A stretch of 7,486 nucleotides of DNA from contig DATAYF010000783.1 in assembly GCA_036272735.1 (NCBI GenBank), positions 1-7,486 of the forward strand, written 5' to 3'. Of the stretch, positions 1 through 6,301 are shown in pieces. Positions within the stretch are counted from its first letter, which is position 1. Every line of letters starts with the position of its first letter. Under the pieces are notes generated by a model. It was not told the DNA's origin. It searched no databases and saw nothing but the letters and a program-made list of their open reading frames with translations. The DNA comes from DATAYF01 sp036272735. GTDB lineage: Bacteria > Chloroflexota > Ktedonobacteria > Ktedonobacterales > Ktedonobacteraceae. The translations under genes were made by a program, and so were the position numbers.

Positions 1-2
1 AA

Positions 3-116
3 TCGTATAGTCGTTTTTCTCCCGTTGATATGTTGGCGATGCATCGTTATCCCAAAGGGAAGCGGCAAGAGTTGCGGCAATGGCGTAATTCTCGTAAGCA
101 AGGGAAGGACAGTTAA
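3..116 (+). CDS. 3' end of an unidentified protein (partial, enters from the left edge)
   Basis: Reading from base 3, a frame stays open for 37 codons to a TAA at 114-116. It gives a Lys/Arg/Gln-rich C-terminal tail that includes HRYPKGKRQELRQWRNSRKQ. I do not recognise the family. The strong intrinsic terminator that starts 23 bases after the stop is the main reason to believe this is a real gene end. A competing frame that opens at base 25 runs straight through the terminator hairpin and is not credible. The basic tail could suit a nucleic-acid-binding protein, but that is a guess. The start and most of the gene lie outside the window. Confidence 0.55.
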   Translation, partial: SYSRFSPVDMLAMHRYPKGKRQELRQWRNSRKQGKDS

Positions 117-138
117 ATTACTGCAATCATGTTTTTGT

Positions 139-176
139 GCTCGATTATTGGAAGTTTCCAATAGTCGGGCTTTTTT
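139..176 (+). terminator. Rho-independent terminator
   Basis: Arms at 139-153 and 156-170 form an approximately 14-15 bp stem with two G-U wobbles and a very small loop. Six T residues (171-176) follow directly. It lies 23 bases after the TAA at 114-116 and fits termination of that rightward gene. Confidence 0.85.
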
Positions 177-301
177 GCGTGCTTGCCGTTTAGCCTATAG
201 AGCGGCTTCGCTAATTTATTCGAGGTGTTGTAAAAGGTAGTATAACTAAAGGTTAAAAATTGATGTAATCAAAAAAGCCTTGCAAGATTATTGAGACCAC
301 A

Positions 302-331
302 AAACAACGCCGCAAATGGGCGGCGTTGTTT
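302..331 (-). terminator. Probable intrinsic terminator of the leftward protease operon
   Basis: This is a perfect 12-bp GC-rich inverted repeat (302-313 with 320-331) around a six-base loop. Read leftward, it starts 29 bases after the TAG of the small minus-strand gene that ends at 360. The stem ends in a short interrupted U tract, GUUGUUUUG. The tract is weak in both directions, but it is slightly better for leftward transcripts, and the position fits the operon end. It could act in both directions. Confidence 0.65.
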
Positions 332-359
332 GCTAATTACGTGCTTGTGAAGGGATAAG

Positions 360-803
360 CTATTTTGTTAGCGTGTTTTTCTGGCGGATCGTCTGACTTT
401 CCGCCCATATATCCTCGGCACCTTCACGAACGCGGGCAGTCGCTCTGCGCACAAAGCGATTGGTATCTGTGGCAACCGCACCTAAACGTTGCCCCAGGTT
501 GTCGGTCATTTCCTCCGCTCTGTGCGTCGCGGCATGTGCGGGCTGCTGCTGTTCGGTGGCGGTTGACTCCGGCTGTTGCGTTTGTGATGTGGAAGATGCT
601 TCCTGATTTTCCGTGTGCTCTTCGTGCTCCGCACGAGGAATTTCTTTCTGGGTCGCCTTCTCGTGACCAGCTTTTGTAACGCTCTGTAGGCGTAGACGTG
701 TACTGCCCCAAAAATAGCCGAGGGAATGCGCTGTGCTGTTGAGCCATCCCTGGGCATGTGTGGTATCAGGTACATTGGCCGGGTTTTCTGGTGTTTGACT
801 CAT
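360..803 (-). CDS. Small Gln/Glu/Thr-rich protein with an amphipathic C-terminal helix, function unknown
   Basis: This is a 147-residue protein of no family I recognise. Residues 1-45 include an aromatic patch (LGYFWG, 28-33). Residues 46-95 are low-complexity, rich in Glu, Gln, Thr, Ser and Ala, and probably disordered. Residues 95-142 look like one long charged helix (AEEMTDNLGQRLGAV, then RFVRRATARVREGAEDIWAE). There is no signal peptide or membrane segment. An AGGAGG seven bases before the ATG fixes the start. The gene sits 20 bases downstream of the site-2 protease gene on the same strand, and the hairpin at 302-331 follows it, so it is the second gene of a two-gene operon. The helical C-terminus recalls membrane- or surface-associated stress proteins, but this is not demonstrated. 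It might be a partner or substrate of the protease, judged only from operon position. Confidence 0.8.
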   Translation of the reverse strand: MSQTPENPANVPDTTHAQGWLNSTAHSLGYFWGSTRLRLQSVTKAGHEKATQKEIPRAEHEEHTENQEASSTSQTQQPESTATEQQQPAHAATHRAEEMTDNLGQRLGAVATDTNRFVRRATARVREGAEDIWAESQTIRQKNTLTK

Positions 804-823
804 TGAATTGCCTCCTGGTTTAT

Positions 824-1954
824 TTATGCTGCTTGCTTTACGTTAAGGCTCCGTCTCACTTCCAACGAGCGGAGCAGACCGTCACGACGGAGCACACCGA
901 CAAGCTGGCCGTTTTCGACGACCGGCAATTGGTTGATGTCCTGGCTGTTCATAAGGGTGAGCACATCTCGCAAGCTTTGTTGAGGGGTAGCCGTGTGTAA
1001 TCGTTCTGCTGGAATCATGACCGATCCCACCGGTGTCTGTGACCATTGTGCTCGTGGAACGTGCCGAATGTCGCTTAATGTAATCAAACCTGCTAATTGA
1101 CTCCCTTGCATTACAAAGGCGGAGCGCAAAGCTTCCGGGATGAAGTATTCATCGACCAGCTTTTGCAGTGAGATGTTGGCTGGTACCGTTACTACATTTT
1201 TGTTCATAGCTTGCCCCACGCTGACGCCGCGAAACATGGTATCAAGCGTCGCCTGCGTGCGAGCCGATTGGGCAGCGGTCAACAAGAACCAGCCAATAAA
1301 GCCCAGCCAGATGCCGTTGAAGGGATTGCCGCGAAAGAATAAGAGAATGCCGAGCAGAATAAAGAGGTAAGCGATGATCTGGCCCGTCGCCGTCGCCACG
1401 TTGGTCGCAGTCATGGCATTGCCGCTGATTTTCCAGACGATAGAGCGCAATACGCGTCCGCCATCGAGAGGAAAGCCGGGTAGTAAGTTAAAGATACCGA
1501 GAAGAATGTTGGTAACGGCCAGGTACGCGAAGATGGTTCTTATGGGTGCCGTGCTGTCTCGAGTCAATGCCCACGCGCCAAAGGAGAGTACACCAATCAG
1601 CAGGCTAATCACGGGGCCAACAAAAGCCATCTGAAATTCGACGCCAGGGCTGCGAGGCTCCTGCTCGATATTAGCAATGCCGCCGAAAATGTACAGAACA
1701 ATACTTTTTACGGGGAGTCCACGTGCCCTAGCAACAAGCGAGTGACCTAATTCATGGAGGAGCACAGAGACGAACAAAAGGATGGCTGATACCAACCCTA
1801 GAAAAAGGTAGGTAGCAGTAGAGTAGCCAGGTGAAAGTCGCGGAAACCATCCATTGGCAAGAGAAATGGTCAGCAAGATGAGTATAATAAGCCAACTGAA
1901 GTTGAGATAAATGCCTATACCCGCGATACTGCCGATCCTGAATGATCCTGGCAT
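824..1954 (-). CDS. Site-2 protease family (M50) intramembrane zinc metalloprotease with two CBS domains
   Basis: This 376-residue polytopic membrane protease should cut substrates within or next to the membrane. Hydrophobic segments lie at about residues 13-33, 48-66, 107-130, 140-156, 192-208 and 213-229. The zinc site is visible: HELGH at 67-71 gives two His ligands and the catalytic Glu, and the NLLPGFPLDGGR motif at 156-167 supplies the third ligand, Asp164. Two CBS domains follow (about 244-297 and 307-363). In this subclass they are thought to sense adenylate ligands and tune activity. I chose the ATG at 1954 because SFRIGSIAGI is the usual start of the family and AAGGA lies upstream. 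An in-frame ATG at 2047 also has a GAGGA and would add 31 residues. An open frame back to 2131 looks like non-coding extension. It is the first gene of an operon with the small gene at 360-803 and is divergent from the thiol oxidoreductase at 2200. The natural substrate is unknown. Confidence 0.93.
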   Translation of the reverse strand: MPGSFRIGSIAGIGIYLNFSWLIILILLTISLANGWFPRLSPGYSTATYLFLGLVSAILLFVSVLLHELGHSLVARARGLPVKSIVLYIFGGIANIEQEPRSPGVEFQMAFVGPVISLLIGVLSFGAWALTRDSTAPIRTIFAYLAVTNILLGIFNLLPGFPLDGGRVLRSIVWKISGNAMTATNVATATGQIIAYLFILLGILLFFRGNPFNGIWLGFIGWFLLTAAQSARTQATLDTMFRGVSVGQAMNKNVVTVPANISLQKLVDEYFIPEALRSAFVMQGSQLAGLITLSDIRHVPRAQWSQTPVGSVMIPAERLHTATPQQSLRDVLTLMNSQDINQLPVVENGQLVGVLRRDGLLRSLEVRRSLNVKQAA

Positions 1955-2199
1955 TGTCCTGTTCCTTTCTCCCCATGTTTTGTGTATATGTGGGAAGCGT
2001 GCAACGACTAGAAAATGGATAAGCCCACCTTGAAAGGATATTTCCATCCCTATTTCCTCTACGTCTAGCGGTGCGGAGAAGTTTCCCGACTTCTGACCAT
2101 GTGAAGCAAGGCAGTATGCTACCTTTCGCAAGACTGTACCGTGTCACCATGGAACAAAGAGCGTATGAAGTAAACGCTATTGTAAAGGAGCCTATTTGT

Positions 2200-2742
2200 A
2201 TGACACAGAACGATCGAGATCAGGTATTGCGGCCCCCGGTGAGTGAACAGGACCACATTGAGGGCGCAGCGCAAGCTCCGATTACGCTGGTGGCGTATGG
2301 TGATTTTGAGTGTCCAGGTTGCGGCGGCGCTTATCCCATAGTCAAAGAGATTCAGCAGCGGCTGGGCAATCAATTGCGCTTCGTGTTTCGCCACTATCCA
2401 CTGCCCCAACATCCCCATGCTGAGCACGTGGCAGAGGCGGCGGAAGCAGCAGGCGCACAAGGGAAGTTCTGGGAGATGCACGACTACCTGTATGAGCACC
2501 AGAATGCGCTCAGTGATAGACACCTTGTAGAAGATGCGCAGACGTTGGGCCTGAATACAACCCGTTTCACGAGCGAGATGGAACAAGGCATCTACGCCAG
2601 CCAGGTTGCGGAAGACATTGAGAGTGGCGATCTGAGTGGCGTGCAGGGAACGCCATCTTTCTACATCAATGGAGCGTTGTATGCTGGCTCCTACGAGTTG
2701 CCAGCGTTCCTGTCAGCACTTGAGCACACTGACACACATTAG
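2200..2742 (+). CDS. DsbA-like thioredoxin-fold thiol:disulfide oxidoreductase, cytoplasmic
   Basis: This 180-residue protein has a thioredoxin fold with a DsbA-type helical insertion. The redox motif CPGC lies at 38-41 within YGDFECPGCGGAYPIVKEI. The cis-proline loop is GTPSFYING, with Pro152. The helical part lies between them, at about residues 75-145. There is no signal peptide or lipobox, so it probably acts in the cytoplasm. This resembles the DsbA/FrnE-like proteins and the thioredoxin domain fused to some NhaA antiporters, whose usual motif is CPYC or CPFC; Gly at the third position is a variant. The start at 2200 is supported by AAAGGAG nine bases upstream and by the alignment of the fold. 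An open frame back to 2071 adds 43 residues without family features. It is divergent from the site-2 protease gene and could share its control region. Disulfide exchange or redox-stress response is inferred from the family. Confidence 0.92.
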   Translation: MTQNDRDQVLRPPVSEQDHIEGAAQAPITLVAYGDFECPGCGGAYPIVKEIQQRLGNQLRFVFRHYPLPQHPHAEHVAEAAEAAGAQGKFWEMHDYLYEHQNALSDRHLVEDAQTLGLNTTRFTSEMEQGIYASQVAEDIESGDLSGVQGTPSFYINGALYAGSYELPAFLSALEHTDTH

Positions 2743-2787
2743 CAAGCATTCGGTATCTCTGCCTTCCCAAATTGTATACTATTGGTG

Positions 2788-2823
2788 AGCTTGCTACGTT
2801 TTACCTAAAAGAGTAGGCAAGCT
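2788..2823. repeat. Inverted repeat in the leader of the oxidoreductase gene
   Basis: A perfect 7-bp inverted repeat (2788-2794 with 2817-2823) can extend by three more pairs past a one-base bulge. Its left arm also pairs with bases 2740-2747, which overlap the stop of the upstream gene, so two mutually exclusive hairpins can be drawn. The repeat covers the spacer of the putative promoter at 2801-2828. It could be an operator, a weak terminator or chance; no U-tract follows. Confidence 0.3.
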
Positions 2824-2828
2824 ATACA
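2801..2828 (+). promoter_or_regulatory. Putative sigma-70-type promoter for the F420-dependent oxidoreductase gene
   Basis: TTACCT (2801-2806) and TATACA (2823-2828) are separated by 16 bases, and the ATG follows 28 bases after the -10 box. A stand-alone TATACT at 2775-2780 has no matching -35. The call rests on consensus resemblance only. Confidence 0.4.
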
Positions 2829-2856
2829 GTTATTTGGATAGAAAGGCAGACGTAAC

Positions 2857-3828
2857 ATGGCAGTGCAATTTGGCGTCGGTATTCCTCAGGGTTGGAGAAT
2901 GGATATGGTGGAAATTGCCGATCCCGAGGAAAAGTACGAGGCAATGACGCGGGCCGCGAAAGAGGCGGACCGGCTCGGATACGATTCCATCTGGCTCTTC
3001 GATCACTTCCACACCGTTCCTACACCAGAATTGGAAACCACCTTCGAGTGTTTCACCTCGCTGGCAGGATTGGCACGCGATACACAACACGTGAAGCTTG
3101 GTCAGATGGCGACGTGCAACGGCTATCGTAACCCGGCCCTGATGGCGAAGATCGGTTCAACGATTGATGTAATGAGTCACGGGCGCTTTATCCTGGGCTT
3201 TGGCGCGGGATGGTATGAACACGAGTACCGTGCTTATGGCTATGGCTATCCCGAAACCCGCGAGCGTATGGCCCGTTTCCGCGAGGCGACCGAGATTATT
3301 CATCGCATGTGGACGGAGAACTATCCTACGTTCAGTGGAAAATACTATAGCATCGATAAACCCATCAACGAGCCGAAAGGTGTGCAAAAGCCACATCCGC
3401 CGCTCTGGCTGGCTGGAAGTGGTGAAAAGGTGACGTTGAAGCTCGTGGCCCAGTGGGGTGATGGCTGTAATATCTCGGGAAGTGATCCGGTGGCAGCACG
3501 CCACAAATTGGAGGTTCTGCGCCAACATTGCGATACCTTCAATCGCAACTTTGACGAACTCTCGCGCTCCGCTAGCCTGAATGTGCACCTGGTGGATAGT
3601 GAGGCGACGGCGGAAGCTGAGACGGCAGAAGCACGCAAAGGCCAGGATTTTGCGCAGTATGCTTCTAACATCAAAGTGCGCACCGCGAAGCAGTGTATCG
3701 CTGACCTGGAAGAACTGATGGAAGTTGGATTCAACTATTTCATCTTCTATCCCCCACGTACTGCTTATGATCTCACGCAGATGCAGCGGCTTGCCAGTGA
3801 GGTTCTCCCTCATTTTCGCCAGTCATAA
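2857..3828 (+). CDS. LLM-class (luciferase-like) F420-dependent oxidoreductase
   Basis: This 323-residue protein is complete for the luciferase-like monooxygenase TIM-barrel family. Recognisable blocks are the N-terminal strand FGVGIPQG (5-12), YDSIWLFDHF (42-51), RNPALMAKIGSTIDVMSHGR (91-110) followed by FILGFGAGWYEHEY (111-124), and HPPLWLAGSGE (180-190), which in relatives lines the cofactor phosphate site. The overall pattern fits the F420-using subgroup, perhaps Rv1855c-like, rather than the FMN luciferases. The reaction would be hydride transfer to or from coenzyme F420 on an unknown substrate; the cofactor choice is inferred from resemblance. The ATG at 2857 has a modest AAAGG 10 bases upstream and leaves the first strand intact. 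The gene stands alone, 114 bases after the DsbA-like gene, with its own putative promoter. No F420 biosynthesis gene is visible here. Confidence 0.9.
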   Translation: MAVQFGVGIPQGWRMDMVEIADPEEKYEAMTRAAKEADRLGYDSIWLFDHFHTVPTPELETTFECFTSLAGLARDTQHVKLGQMATCNGYRNPALMAKIGSTIDVMSHGRFILGFGAGWYEHEYRAYGYGYPETRERMARFREATEIIHRMWTENYPTFSGKYYSIDKPINEPKGVQKPHPPLWLAGSGEKVTLKLVAQWGDGCNISGSDPVAARHKLEVLRQHCDTFNRNFDELSRSASLNVHLVDSEATAEAETAEARKGQDFAQYASNIKVRTAKQCIADLEELMEVGFNYFIFYPPRTAYDLTQMQRLASEVLPHFRQS

Positions 3829-3864
3829 GATGCCGAAATATTGATGGTTGTAGATTAGCAATGA

Positions 3865-3913
3865 TATATCGTCAGGGTCGCCTGGTCATCGGACCGGTAA
3901 TCCTGGCGATATA
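3865..3913 (+). terminator. Long hairpin downstream of the oxidoreductase gene, possible terminator
   Basis: A 12-bp stem with one G-U pair (3865-3876 with 3902-3913) encloses 25 bases that can form further small stems, for example GGTC/GACC and CAGG/CCTG. It lies 37 bases after the TAA at 3826-3828. Only a poor U-tract follows (AATTAGTTG), so termination is possible but not certain. A REP-like structural repeat is the alternative. Confidence 0.45.
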
Positions 3914-3989
3914 ATTAGTTGTCGCTTCTTACAAAACGGAGAACGAGCACACGCAGTATGGAAGAGCGTTGGGTTTTGGAAGGAGCTGT

Positions 3990-4043
3990 ATGGGTTATCA
4001 CAAAAAAGCGAAGGTGCTTACCTACAAAACCAGTATTTTCTGA
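3990..4043 (+). CDS. Possible 17-codon leader peptide upstream of the kinase gene
   Basis: The ATG at 3990 is preceded by GGAAGGAG, ending four bases upstream. It opens a 17-codon frame, MGYHKKAKVLTYKTSIF, that ends in TGA at 4041-4043. The next ATG, of the kinase gene, is 27 bases later. The ribosome binding site is better than chance would usually give, and the peptide is basic. Short translated leaders control some antibiotic-modifying enzymes by ribosome stalling, but I see no clear alternating hairpins here. It may be a fortuitous ORF. Confidence 0.25.
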   Translation: MGYHKKAKVLTYKTSIF

Positions 4044-4070
4044 TACGTCTATGAGTGTGGAAGGAAAGAA

Positions 4071-5000
4071 ATGCAGCTTTCAGAAGGCCAGATACACTCG
4101 TCACTGTCCCACATACTTCAAACCGTATGGAAGACAAGATATCAGTCAATCGTACTGCTCGGTGAAGGGGTCTATGGTCGAAGTTATGGAATCACCTTTG
4201 TCTGTTCCCCCCACTGCGCCGTCGTGAAGGTCTACAAATATCCCGGTATGGGGAACCAGGAATACCGCCAACTCCTTGAACTTTCCTCCCATCTTCCTGG
4301 ATTGGTACCTCATGTTTATGCGTACGTACCAGAAACGGAACTTGGCGATATGCTTGTCATGCAATGGCTCTCTGGTAAAAGCTGCCCACAACCAGAGCTG
4401 TTTTCCCACGTGTTGCGCACATCGCTCCAGCATCAGGTTGTAGATCTCTTGCTGAACATTCATACCATTCAGCATCAAGAGGGATATGGTTCTTTTGAAG
4501 GTCCATTTTATCAGCGATGGTGGGACTACTATGGGCAACGTGTGAGGAGCACGCATCAAGCAATTGCCAGTGACGAAGAGGCTCGTTCCTATTTTGGCTC
4601 TCAAACGTTCGCACTGATGGATCGTGCTCTTGAACACGGTGAGCGTATTCTTAACACCAGTGTGGGGCAGCCAGTCCTCCTTCATGGCGACTTTTGCTTT
4701 GGTAATCTTTTGTTTGACTTGCAAACGTGGCGCATTTCTGGCCTCATCGATCCGCTTGACGCAGAATGGGGTGAGCGAGAACTTGACCTTGTCAATGTTA
4801 TCAATGGACACGTGAAACACTTCGAGCTACTGAACAGATATCGCAAAGCAACCGATCTTGGCCCTTGTTTTCCTACACGTTACTGGTTTTATCAGATATG
4901 GAAGTGGCTTTTCTATTATGTGCGAGTGCGAGTGAAGTGTCGAGAATGGGTGTTGCGCTGTGGACGTGAACTTGATAAAGCAATGGAAAGTTCGCTCTAG
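4071..5000 (+). CDS. Aminoglycoside phosphotransferase (APH)-fold kinase, substrate unknown
   Basis: This 309-residue protein has the APH/choline-kinase fold. A glycine-rich nucleotide loop, LGEGVYGRSYG, lies at 30-40. A probable ATP-contacting lysine, Lys53, is in CAVVKVYKY. The hinge-like segment is MLVMQWLSGKSC (94-105). The catalytic loop is LLHGDFCFGN (203-212), with Asp207 as base and Asn212. The metal-binding Asp227 is in LIDPLDAEWG (225-234), followed by ERELDL. All key residues are present, so it is probably active. The family phosphorylates hydroxyl groups of antibiotics, sugars, choline, homoserine or fructosamines; nothing here fixes the substrate, and resistance should not be assumed. 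The start is supported by AAGGA six bases upstream. The gene is monocistronic, with a possible small leader ORF before it and a 77-bp hairpin-forming repeat starting 31 bases after the stop. Confidence 0.88.
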   Translation: MQLSEGQIHSSLSHILQTVWKTRYQSIVLLGEGVYGRSYGITFVCSPHCAVVKVYKYPGMGNQEYRQLLELSSHLPGLVPHVYAYVPETELGDMLVMQWLSGKSCPQPELFSHVLRTSLQHQVVDLLLNIHTIQHQEGYGSFEGPFYQRWWDYYGQRVRSTHQAIASDEEARSYFGSQTFALMDRALEHGERILNTSVGQPVLLHGDFCFGNLLFDLQTWRISGLIDPLDAEWGERELDLVNVINGHVKHFELLNRYRKATDLGPCFPTRYWFYQIWKWLFYYVRVRVKCREWVLRCGRELDKAMESSL

Positions 5001-5030
5001 AAAAGTACTCTTTGAGATAAGGATACTTTC

Positions 5031-5107
5031 AGTTTGACGCAATATCTTCGCCATTTTTCTCTCATTGACAAATTTGTCGCCCAACTGGTGAAGATATGCG
5101 TCAAACT
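5031..5107. repeat. 77-bp MITE-like element with long imperfect terminal inverted repeats
   Basis: The left arm (5031-5053, beginning AGTTTGACGCA) and right arm (5086-5107, ending TGCGTCAAACT) match over about 22 bases with one mismatch and one extra base. The 32-base centre contains a perfect 12-base palindrome, GACAAATTTGTC (5067-5078). There is no ORF, T-tract or clear target duplication. It could be a miniature transposable element, a REP-type repeat, or a structured 3' end of the kinase mRNA. Confidence 0.6.
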
Positions 5108-5147
5108 ACAGGGTGGTCGTTTCTTGCAAAAAGGCTAAGGTGAAAGG

Positions 5148-5312
5148 ATGGACCCATGGATGGTATCATTTGCTCTGCCTGAAGATCAGCAGCATTGTGA
5201 GCGTATTGATAGGATAATGGGGTTTGAGGTAGCGAGCAGTATCCACCAACAAGCTATTGCAGAGGGCCGAACTCTGGTAGCCCGTTATGAAGGTCGGATT
5301 ATTGGCTATTAA
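5148..5312 (+). pseudogene. N-terminal stub of a probable GNAT-family N-acetyltransferase
   Basis: An ATG at 5148 with a good Shine-Dalgarno sequence (AAGGTGA at 5137-5143) opens a 54-codon frame that ends in TAA at 5310-5312. The ending TLVARYEGRIIGY matches the strand-turn-strand before the acetyl-CoA-binding core of GNAT acetyltransferases (usual pattern: VA, two to four residues, G-R/K-I-V-G-Y). The core itself, with its R/Q-x-x-G-x-G/A loop, is absent. A full GNAT domain needs about 140 residues, so this is a remnant that probably cannot acetylate anything. The break lies 12 bases before the candidate end of the IS3-type element, which suggests that insertion or an associated rearrangement removed the rest. 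The remainder of the gene is not within the window. The family call rests on one short motif. Confidence 0.45.
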
Positions 5313-5324
5313 AGTGGCCCGCGT

Positions 5325-5360
5325 TGTCAAGACAGAAAAATCGGCTCAAATAAGAGCTAC
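5325..5360 (+). repeat. Candidate IS terminal inverted repeat (orfB/methyltransferase side)
   Basis: The sequence begins TGTCAAGACAG and includes CAAATAAGAG. It is similar to the opposite end at 7443-7478 in inverted orientation, but only with gaps. It begins with TG, as IS3-family ends do. It lies 64 bases past the methyltransferase stop and 12 bases after the acetyltransferase stub. Confidence 0.4.
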
Positions 5361-5424
5361 TTTCCTCCTTTTCATCGTCTCTTGCAAAAATATTGTTCCA
5401 TTGGCGGGATGAATTGTCTCAGCT

Positions 5425-6300
5425 TTAGTGACGTCCCTTGTCCCCTTTGCGACAAAGAAATGCTCCCACGGGTTTGGAAACCAACAAGGAGGCACCTGCC
5501 TGATCGATCATGGCTTGCGTAAGCTGAGTAAAAGTGGGAGTGATCGCCTCACGGACGGCTTGTGGAATGCCTGGCTCTTGAGAAGGCCGTTGGTAGAGCT
5601 GCGTTGCCATATAATACTGAAGGACCGGCTCTGGCTCCTTTACCCGGAACCCCGCTTCGTAGGTCAGCAGGTCCACATTGGCAAATACCCTGTGTAGTTG
5701 CTCCTGCCCATTTTCCAGGCTAAAAGGCTCATTCTCCTCCGCATCATACACAATGCCGAGGCGGTTCATCGTCTGCATATGAAGCGTTCCAAGTACTGGC
5801 ATGCCGTATTGACTATTGGTCGTAGCTAAAAACGTCCCTGCTGGCTTGAGGACTCGCTCGACCTCCGAAAGGGCTTGTGGGATATTCACATGGTAAAGCA
5901 TGTGGTTGGCCATGACCAGATCGAATTGCTCAGGCTTGAATGGGAGGGCTTCTGCATCAGCCACCACCAGGTGAACTGGCAGATGTTCAGCGGAGATCAC
6001 TGCCTGCATCCCCGCCATCACTCCCTCAGAGAGATCCCCGCCAACGATTTCCCCTCTCCCTTTCAACAGGCGAGCCATGGGTAACAGGAAGCGCCCTTCG
6101 CCGCACCCGATATCGAGCACAGTTTCTGATCCTGTGAGCCCGAGGTGTCGGATAACCCAATCCTCCAATGGCTCTTGCTGCACGCCATAGCGTCGCATGA
6201 CCTCATATTTGGCTTTTAAATGCTCATCTGTCCGATAGACGCTCCTTGTCGCGTCTTTGTCGGTTAAGGACACGGTGTCACGGTAGCTGTAGTCTGCCAT
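5425..6300 (-). CDS. Class I SAM-dependent methyltransferase (UbiE/Methyltransf_11 type), probable IS passenger
   Basis: This 291-residue enzyme has an intact Rossmann-type SAM site: motif I VLDIGCGEGR (61-70), an acidic residue at the end of strand 2 in IVGGDLS (Asp89), DAEALPF (115-121), FDLVMANHMLYHV (126-138) and VLKPAG (150-155). The substrate is unknown; the fold serves small molecules, quinones and antibiotics, among others. The ATG at 6300 has GGGAGG eight bases upstream. That site lies inside the last codons of the transposase orfB, whose TAG ends one base before the ATG, so translation is likely coupled. The gene is intact although the transposase is broken. The arrangement points to a passenger gene of the IS, or to a deletion that fused an unrelated gene to orfB. 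Expression probably comes from the transposase promoter, since there is no space for another outside orfB. Confidence 0.9.
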   Translation of the reverse strand: MADYSYRDTVSLTDKDATRSVYRTDEHLKAKYEVMRRYGVQQEPLEDWVIRHLGLTGSETVLDIGCGEGRFLLPMARLLKGRGEIVGGDLSEGVMAGMQAVISAEHLPVHLVVADAEALPFKPEQFDLVMANHMLYHVNIPQALSEVERVLKPAGTFLATTNSQYGMPVLGTLHMQTMNRLGIVYDAEENEPFSLENGQEQLHRVFANVDLLTYEAGFRVKEPEPVLQYYMATQLYQRPSQEPGIPQAVREAITPTFTQLTQAMIDQAGASLLVSKPVGAFLCRKGDKGRH

Positions 6301-6301
6301 C

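Noticed and set aside
25..240. Rightward 71-residue ORF at the left end
   Set aside because: It reads through the strong terminator hairpin and T-tract at 139-176 and gives a Cys/Arg/Ser-rich sequence without family features. The frame from base 3 to 116 is better.
1955..2131. 59-residue N-terminal extension of the site-2 protease
   Set aside because: The family normally begins near SFRIG, and the extension runs toward the divergent gene's leader. Only the 2047 start is kept as a minor alternative.
2071..2199. Promoter for the DsbA-like gene (for example TATGCT near 2114)
   Set aside because: No acceptable -35 box at 16-18 bases could be found.
3157..3813. 218-residue minus-strand ORF opposite the oxidoreductase
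   Set aside because: It lies wholly antisense to a clear LLM-family gene and has no recognisable motif.
3919..4227. 102-residue plus-strand ORF before the kinase
   Set aside because: It overlaps the kinase start by about 150 bases in another frame, and the kinase has the better ribosome binding site and real motifs.
4146..4820. 224-residue minus-strand ORF opposite the kinase
   Set aside because: It is antisense to a gene that holds all APH catalytic motifs and has no domain of its own.
5313..5412. Continuation of the acetyltransferase by frameshift (open frame reading AIKVARVVKTEK)
   Set aside because: The frame stays open to about 5412, but the product lacks the GNAT acetyl-CoA loop and overlaps the candidate IS end.
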